Of a stretch of DNA of 64,000 nucleotides, positions 58,808 to 64,000 are shown in pieces. The notes below the pieces were generated by a model. The model made no database searches and was not told where the DNA came from. It saw only the letters and a program-made list of their open reading frames with translations. The number at the start of each line of letters is the position of its first letter. Position 1 is the stretch's first letter. The position numbers and the translations under genes are program-made. Source of the DNA: Cylindrobasidium torrendii FP15055 ss-10 (lineage: Eukaryota > Basidiomycota > Agaricomycetes > Agaricales > Physalacriaceae); contig KN880478.1 of NCBI GenBank assembly GCA_000934385.1, positions 62,001 through 126,000 of the forward strand, read 5' to 3'.

Positions 58808-59838
58808 ATGTCTGCCGACTTGAAAGCTCGCTTTGATGCGTTTACGCGCTCTCAGATAACTTCGGAAGGACGGTGCGTCAATACACTGCTAGATCCTGTC
58901 TTGTACGCGTTTCTGACAACAGAGTTAGGTCTCTGGAGGAGTTAAAGAGATCGACCGACGTCCTCAAAGGTCAAGAATCCCTTCGTCTCCGCCAGTTCTG
59001 TGCCAACGAATGCATGGAGCCCGGACGCGACCTTGATGAATTCGGCAGGCTCCTCCTCTCTGGCAGCCTTCAAGACGTGAAAAACGATTATGCCAAGCGC
59101 ATCTCGAAATACAGCAATTCTACTGGTGCTTCATCCTCGTCTGAGCTTACCGCCGAGGAACGTGTGCGGGACGACTATTACAGCATGCGTTGGGGTCCAA
59201 CCAAGGTCACGCTCTACAATTTGCTCAACCTCTTCACTATCATTGTCCCCCAAAACTACAAGTCCTACATGGACATGGCGCGGTTCTTCATCACCGAAGC
59301 CAAGGTCCCCGTCGACGGGCAAGAGCTCTCTGGCACCCGCGCCCTTTCACACGCATTCTCTACAAAGCCCAGCTTCAATCTAGAGTTGGCGCAAATTCTG
59401 TACGATGCTGGAGGGGACGTCAATGCGCGAAATCGCTATGGGGGGACCGTCGCTCATGAGTTTATTCAGCTGTATCAGTTCCACGACCGCCAAATTTGCG
59501 ACCGGGCGCTCAAGGCGCTCGAGTGGTTCTTCAGCCACGGCGGGAATATCGACATTGCGGACAGTGATGGGATGACTGCGCGCAGAATGGTTGACCGACT
59601 CAGTAAGGTCGGTGGTGCGACTATGCGTCCAATCGTTCTGGCGGTCAAGAACGAAGACGAGCGACGGAGGAAGTTGGGAAGCAAGGCGTGTAAATGCTGT
59701 GCACGCACCAAACAGGACGGCCTGCTAGCGCATTGCGGCAGGTGCAAGAAGGTTTCGTATTGTTACGGGCCAAAAAAGAGTTGCCAAAAACTCGATTGGC
59801 CGCGCCATAAAGCAGAGTGCAAAGCAGGGGCACAATGA
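58808..59838 (+). CDS. MYND zinc-finger ankyrin-like protein, tandem copy A (324 aa)
   Basis: Exons 58808-58872 and 58929-59838 (intron GTGCGT...GTTAG) give MSADLKARFDAFTRSQITSE and then SLEELKRSTDVLKGQESLRL. Ankyrin-like helices follow (LSHAFSTKPSFNLELAQILY; GGDVNARNRYGGTVAHEFIQ; FFSHGGNIDIADSDGMTARR). The C-terminal MYND finger has the Cys/His order C-x2-C, HC-x2-C, YC, C and H-x3-C (KCCARTKQDGLLAHCGRCKK through WPRHKAEC). MYND domains mediate protein-protein contacts with proline-rich peptides. No SET domain is present. A TATA-like motif lies only about 30 nt upstream of the ATG. It is intact and its partner is unknown. Confidence 0.85.
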
Positions 59839-60727
59839 TATGGACACTGGCATGTTACATTGTTTGGAATAGTTTTGTTCAAAATGTAATGACGATGGGT
59901 TCTTTCCATCGCTTCCACCCTTGTTGAGACCTTACTAGTGTTCACGCAACGGCCCATAGCTGCCAGTCGTAGCAGGGACGCGGAGTGCTAAATGCATATA
60001 ACGGAGGTCAAGGGCGGATACAAGAAGAATTCTGGACATACGTTGAAAAAAAGAGGCGGGTACGAGTACGCTGTGACGGTCTCCCCGGCGCTGTCGCTGT
60101 CCTGGCTGCAGCAGAACTCAGTAGAACGCTCTGAGCGGGTTTATGGCGACATCTTCACTGCACTGCCGACAAGGCTACAGATGTTAGTTTCTCTCCGATG
60201 CAATCAAAAGAGTCAAAATTTATTGGACTGTAGTGCATTTACTAGTGGGAAACTATCCATTGCCATGCCCTCACGTTCCCGGCGAGAGATTGACCAAGTC
60301 TCGAGCGCGTAGAATTGCCATTGACACTGGCAGGACCTACTGCGAGGGCGATAGGTTCGTGTTAATTAGTCGTATCCTACAAATTGTGATCCAATGCCAT
60401 GAATTATCAATGTGACTTCATCCGAGCATGGGATCTCACAACTGTCAGTTTCAAGAAACTGCTGACATAATACATCAACTCGCCTCTTGCCTCTCTACCA
60501 CCACCGCCCATTCCAGAACAATAGAGACGATGCCATTGGTCTCAGTGGGTGGCTCAGAGCTCCTGGCACAACTTGGACTATATATTAGTGACCCCCCGCG
60601 CAGTGTTACTTACAAGCACACGTCCTAAACACCAAATCAGAACTCTGCAGGAGCTCAGAGATTCCAACGATATCCTCGAAGATGAAGAAGACTACGTTGT
60701 CTCCGCCAGTTCTGTGCTGACGAACGC
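59839..60727. other. spacer between MYND copies with degraded 5' part of copy B
   Basis: At about 60636-60697 a stretch reading RTLQELRDSNDILEDEEDY matches the start of exon 2 of copy A (RSLEELKRSTDVL), but in a frame one base off from the rest of copy B. No matching first exon is visible. Confidence 0.6.
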
Positions 60728-61549
60728 ATGGAGCCCGAGCGCGACCTCGATGACTTTGGCGTGCTCCTCCTCTCTGGTGCTCTGGAAGATGTCAAAAAGG
60801 ACTATGCCGAACGCATCTCCAAATGCGCCGACTCTTCTTCCAAAGACGCACCGTCAGCGTCACCTTCTCTCGCCGCAGAAAAGCGCGTTCGGGACGACTA
60901 CTACCAAATGTGCTGGGGCCCGACCGAGGTCACGCTCTACAATCTCCTCGACCTCTTCACTCGCATAGTCCCCGAGAACCACAAATCCTACATGGACATG
61001 GCACGGTTCTTCATCAGCGAAGTCCGAGTCCCCGTCGACGGGCAAGAGCTTTCGGGCACCCGCGCCCTTTCACACGCATTCTCCACAAAACCCAGCTTTA
61101 ATCTGGAGCTGGCGCAGATGCTGTACGATTCCGGAGGGGATGTCAACGCGCGAAATCGCTATGGGTGTACTGTCGCTCATGAGTTTATGCATATAGACCA
61201 GGACCTCCAAACCTTCGACCAGACCCACAAGGCGTTAGAGTGGTTTCTTAGCCACGGTGGGAATATTGACATCGCTGACAGCGTAGGGATGACCGCACGC
61301 AGAATGGTTGACAGTCTCAGTAGGTTCGGTGTTGCTGTGCTTCCAATAATCCAGACCGTCAAGAACGAAGACAAGCGACGACGGGAGCTGGGAGACAGGG
61401 CGTGCAGATGCTGTGCACGTACAAAGAAGAATGGAGTGTTAGCGCATTGCAGCAAATGCAGGAAGGTTGCGTACTGTTACGGGCCTTCCAAGCGTAACTG
61501 CCAGAAACTCGATTGGCCGCGCCATAAAAAAGAATGCTGCAGGGCATAG
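60728..61549 (+). CDS. MYND zinc-finger ankyrin-like protein, tandem copy B (273 aa, N-terminally altered)
   Basis: Paralog of copy A sharing FGVLLLSGALEDVKKDYAER, the ankyrin-like LSHAFSTKPSFNLELAQMLY, GGDVNARNRYGCTVAHEFMH and FLSHGGNIDIADSVGMTARR, and the MYND finger (RCCARTKKNGVLAHCSKCRK...CQKLDWPRHKKECCRA). The frame is open from Met at 60728 (MEPERDLDDFG). The upstream coding sequence equivalent to copy A's first 50 residues is present but carries a +1 shift near 60690-60700. So copy B is either a shortened functional gene starting at 60728 or an early pseudogene. The C-terminal finger is fully preserved. Confidence 0.72.
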   Translation: MEPERDLDDFGVLLLSGALEDVKKDYAERISKCADSSSKDAPSASPSLAAEKRVRDDYYQMCWGPTEVTLYNLLDLFTRIVPENHKSYMDMARFFISEVRVPVDGQELSGTRALSHAFSTKPSFNLELAQMLYDSGGDVNARNRYGCTVAHEFMHIDQDLQTFDQTHKALEWFLSHGGNIDIADSVGMTARRMVDSLSRFGVAVLPIIQTVKNEDKRRRELGDRACRCCARTKKNGVLAHCSKCRKVAYCYGPSKRNCQKLDWPRHKKECCRA

Positions 61550-62160
61550 TGATATGGGCTGTTGGGTTTTGACGAGTACAGCTTTCTCGCGATTTTTGTT
61601 ATGCTGGTCTGTCTTTCTTGAAATTTAACGTCGATACATTTGGTCGCAAAGTCAAGATCATTGCCTTTCCGCAACTTGAAGTATATGTCAAAGACTATTG
61701 GTCGATGCGTTGTTTCCTTATTCACGACAGATCGGCGGCTTGTGAACATAACCCTCCCATTGATAATGACATGCAATTGGTATCGTGGTGGACTCTTTCA
61801 GTCTGTCAATTCATAAACTCTGTGATTGATTCATTCCGCTATTCGCCTTGCCAGGCTTATCTCACCACTGACCTCATTCCGACTTGTTCTAAGACGAGCG
61901 AAGGGCCGCTTCAAGGTGGCACATCCGTATTGTATGTAGTGAGAAGAATCTGCGGGACATACCAGAGGGCGCGAGCCATTCATCATGCATCATTATCCGG
62001 GGGTGGTGCTTCCTTCATATAACTATTACAGTGCCTTGCGCCCACCTCGTTGTCGCAAATGCGGTGGCTGCCCTTTGTCTCAAGCACACGTGTCATCACG
62101 AACTCGTTGGAGAAGCTTGAACGGCCTCGAGGTTCCTGACGCCTGGGGCTCAGCGCGCGC
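61550..62160. other. intergenic region upstream of the second PLP enzyme
   Basis: No supported gene. An ATATATAG element at about 62161-62167 ends it and lies only about 40 nt upstream of the next ATG. Confidence 0.45.
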
Positions 62161-62200
62161 ATATATAGACGACTCAACTTGTAACGTCCAGCTAGTAGCT

Positions 62201-64000
62201 ATGGGAAACACACAGTCGTGGCAGCACAAAGCCGTCAAGATCCTGCAGCCTCGCCCAACCACAGACAATGACGTCCCAGAGGCAAGAAAGGAAGGATACT
62301 ACAACGGTCGGAGTGACTTGGACGCGTTCGATATGCCACGGACGCGACCGCGACGGCCTCATTCGAGCTCGAGCAATCCGCGCCCTTCCTATCGCCTGGC
62401 ATACAATGTTCCCAGTGACGCCACCAGTGCGTATATCGCGTTCATGCAGGAGTACCCCGGTAAGTCCGAACCAATCCCTTTCCCATTTTCACGGGGAACG
62501 ATTTCTAACATCTACACGAGAATACCAAATGACATGGCTTTTGGACTCGCTGAGGGAGACCGACTATACGAGGCTGGAGGCCACCCATGAGGTATACGCT
62601 GATTATATGGGTGGGGCTCTATATCCAGAAAGTCTCGTTAAGCTGCATTCAGAATTTCTGAACACAAGCGTCCTTGGGAATACTCACTCTATCAACAATA
62701 GGTGACTCTCCTCCTCGCCATCATACTCGAGCTAATCTGAATGTATAGTTCTGCGCGGTCGATGAGGTACGCAAATGAAGCGCGCGATGCCGTTCTCTCC
62801 TTCTTTCACGCGCCGCCGGAGGACTATACTGTTGTGTTCACCTCAAACGCGTCCGGCGCATTAAAACTGGTTGGCGAGTCATTTGCCTTCACGAGAGATG
62901 GCTCCTACATTCTTTGCGCGGACTCGCACAACTCGTTGAACGGCATTCGCCAGTTCGCTACGCGGGGTGGCGCAAAAACCATATACATTCCCACTACCAG
63001 CCAAGGTGGTTTGCTCCTTCCAGAGGCCAGGGTCAGCCTTGAACTTCATTTTGAATTCTTCGTTGATCTCTCATCATTTTTGGCTCAGGCAATTCTACTC
63101 AGCAATGCACCGCTCTCGAAAGACGCTGGTACAAGTCTTTTTGCCTTGACAGGCCAATCCAACCTCACAAATGCAAAACTACCTCTGAGTCTGCTCTCGC
63201 ATGCGAGCTCGCTAGGGTACTCAACCCTTCTCGATGCTGCGGCACTTGCACCAACGTCCGCAATCTCACTGGCAGACGCCCAGCCTGACGCCATGGCAGT
63301 GTCGTTCTACAAGATGTTTGGATATCCGACAGGAGTTGGCGCTCTCGTCGTGAAGAAGTCTTTTCTCGAGCTGCTCCACCGTCCGTGGTTCGCAGGTGGG
63401 ACAGTGGAGATTGTGCAGGCGCCTGGGAACATCGTAACGCGCGCGCGCAAGCTTCACGAGCGATTCGAGGTTATTCACATTTAATCCATCACCTTACACT
63501 CATATAAGTCTGACGCTCGCTGATATAGGAAGGAACGATTAATTACCTGTCGCTTCCTGCTGTAGTCAGTGGACTGCGAATGCTCTCAGCGTACATGCCT
63601 TTCCTCCCTCTACGACTATCGATCCTCACGCACTACGCCATCGAGGGACTCATGAACATTAGACATAGCCTTTCCGGGCTGCCAGTCGTCATGATCCTCT
63701 CCCGCCGCCCTTCGCACAAGCTGCACTTCGTCGGTGAGCAAGCCGATAGTGGCTCGACCATATCGACCATCTTCGTGGGAGTGAGTATACTTCCTCATGA
63801 GCCTTTTCTTCCTTCTGTTAACACGAACTCCTTAGCCTTCCGGAGAGCGACTACCGAACTCATTCATCGAGTACGCTGCGTCGTGTTACAATATTTCACT
63901 ACGCACGGGATGCATATGCAATCCCGGCGGCGCCTCTGCACTCCTCCATTTGCAGTCCGCGATGTCCAATTTTTACCCTGGCATAACGCTGCGTGAAGTC
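62201..64000 (+). CDS. molybdenum-cofactor-sulfurase-like PLP enzyme, copy 2 (cut by window end)
   Basis: Paralog of 19268-21277. It starts MGNTQSWQHKAVKILQPRPT (Gly2, Ser6: N-myristoylation-like) and continues through a disordered Arg/Pro/Ser stretch. The family segments follow: EYQMTWLLDSLRETDYTRLE, YADYMGGALYPESL, SVLGNTHSIN, DYTVVFTSNASGALKLVGES, CADSHNSLNGIRQF, FALTGQSNLTNAKLPLSLLS, the PLP-Lys segment AVSFYKMFGYPTGVGALVVK, FAGGTVEIVQAPGN, HFVGEQADSGS and LRTGCICNPGGASALL. The frame is open to the last base, so the C-terminus and any following domain lie outside. Copy 1 lacks MOSC, so none is expected. Introns occupy the same relative places as in copy 1. Confidence 0.85.

Noticed and set aside
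61618..62022. 134-aa plus-strand ORF upstream of the PLP enzyme
   Set aside because: It begins at TTG and has no recognisable motif; it occupies the promoter side of the next gene.

Overview
This window is from a filamentous basidiomycete, most likely an Agaricomycete. Nearly every gene is split by many short introns of about 45-65 nt with GTRNGY-type donors. The gene content also fits: a GH17 family with a distinctive extended form, a stand-alone AA8 cytochrome domain, a fungal PL1 pectate lyase, an OPT transporter, P450s and MYND-ankyrin proteins. I see no virus, transposon, CRISPR array or rRNA/tRNA gene. Exons were joined by hand, and reading frame was checked across the junctions. Complete exon sums divisible by three were obtained for SCCPDH (422 aa), EFG1 (241), ELP1 (1314), the 7TM protein (468), the P-loop ATPase (751), UPF0014 (315), RIT1 (504), the OPT transporter (973), P450 (531), the GNAT (194) and several hypothetical proteins.

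Layout. 0.3-5.1 kb: two hypothetical genes and a saccharopine-dehydrogenase-like oxidoreductase (-). 6.4-12.1 kb: divergent EFG1 (-) and ELP1 (+) with only 113 bp between start codons. 13.1-15.1 kb: a seven-TM-like membrane protein. 16.6-19.2 kb: a P-loop ATPase. 19.3-21.3 kb: a MoCo-sulfurase-like PLP enzyme (-). 21.9-23.1 kb: a UPF0014/FetB-type permease. 23.3-27.4 kb: tandem paralogous membrane proteins (-). 28.1-29.2 kb: a 5'-truncated GH17 copy. 29.4-31.1 kb: RIT1. 31.2-32.8 kb: a type-II membrane protein (-). 34.4-37.7 kb: an OPT transporter. 38.8-39.9 kb: an acidic protein. 40.1-43.7 kb: a HAD phosphatase (-), a P450 (+) and a GNAT (-). 44.8-47.1 kb: AA8 (+) converging on an intact GH17 (-). 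47.7-53.3 kb: an SHPRH/IRC20-type SNF2-RING protein (-). 53.9-56.9 kb: USO1/p115. 57.0-58.3 kb: a pectate lyase (-). 58.8-61.5 kb: tandem MYND-ankyrin genes. 62.2-64.0 kb: a second MoCo-sulfurase-like gene running off the window.

Working together. Three housekeeping genes touch translation (ELP1 wobble-uridine modification, RIT1 initiator-tRNA marking, EFG1 18S rRNA maturation), but they are not a cluster. The AA8, GH17 and PL1 genes are secreted or wall-directed. I do not see a dedicated biosynthetic cluster or defence island.

The most interesting signals are at the gene-structure and paralogy level. There are four GC-AG introns, one of them an in-frame 48-nt segment, and an 11-nt micro-exon. 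Two PLP enzymes carrying an N-myristoylation-like start form an inverted pair about 41 kb apart. Four families show local duplication, some copies with visible decay. Both GH17 copies have Gln at the position where the catalytic nucleophile Glu is expected.
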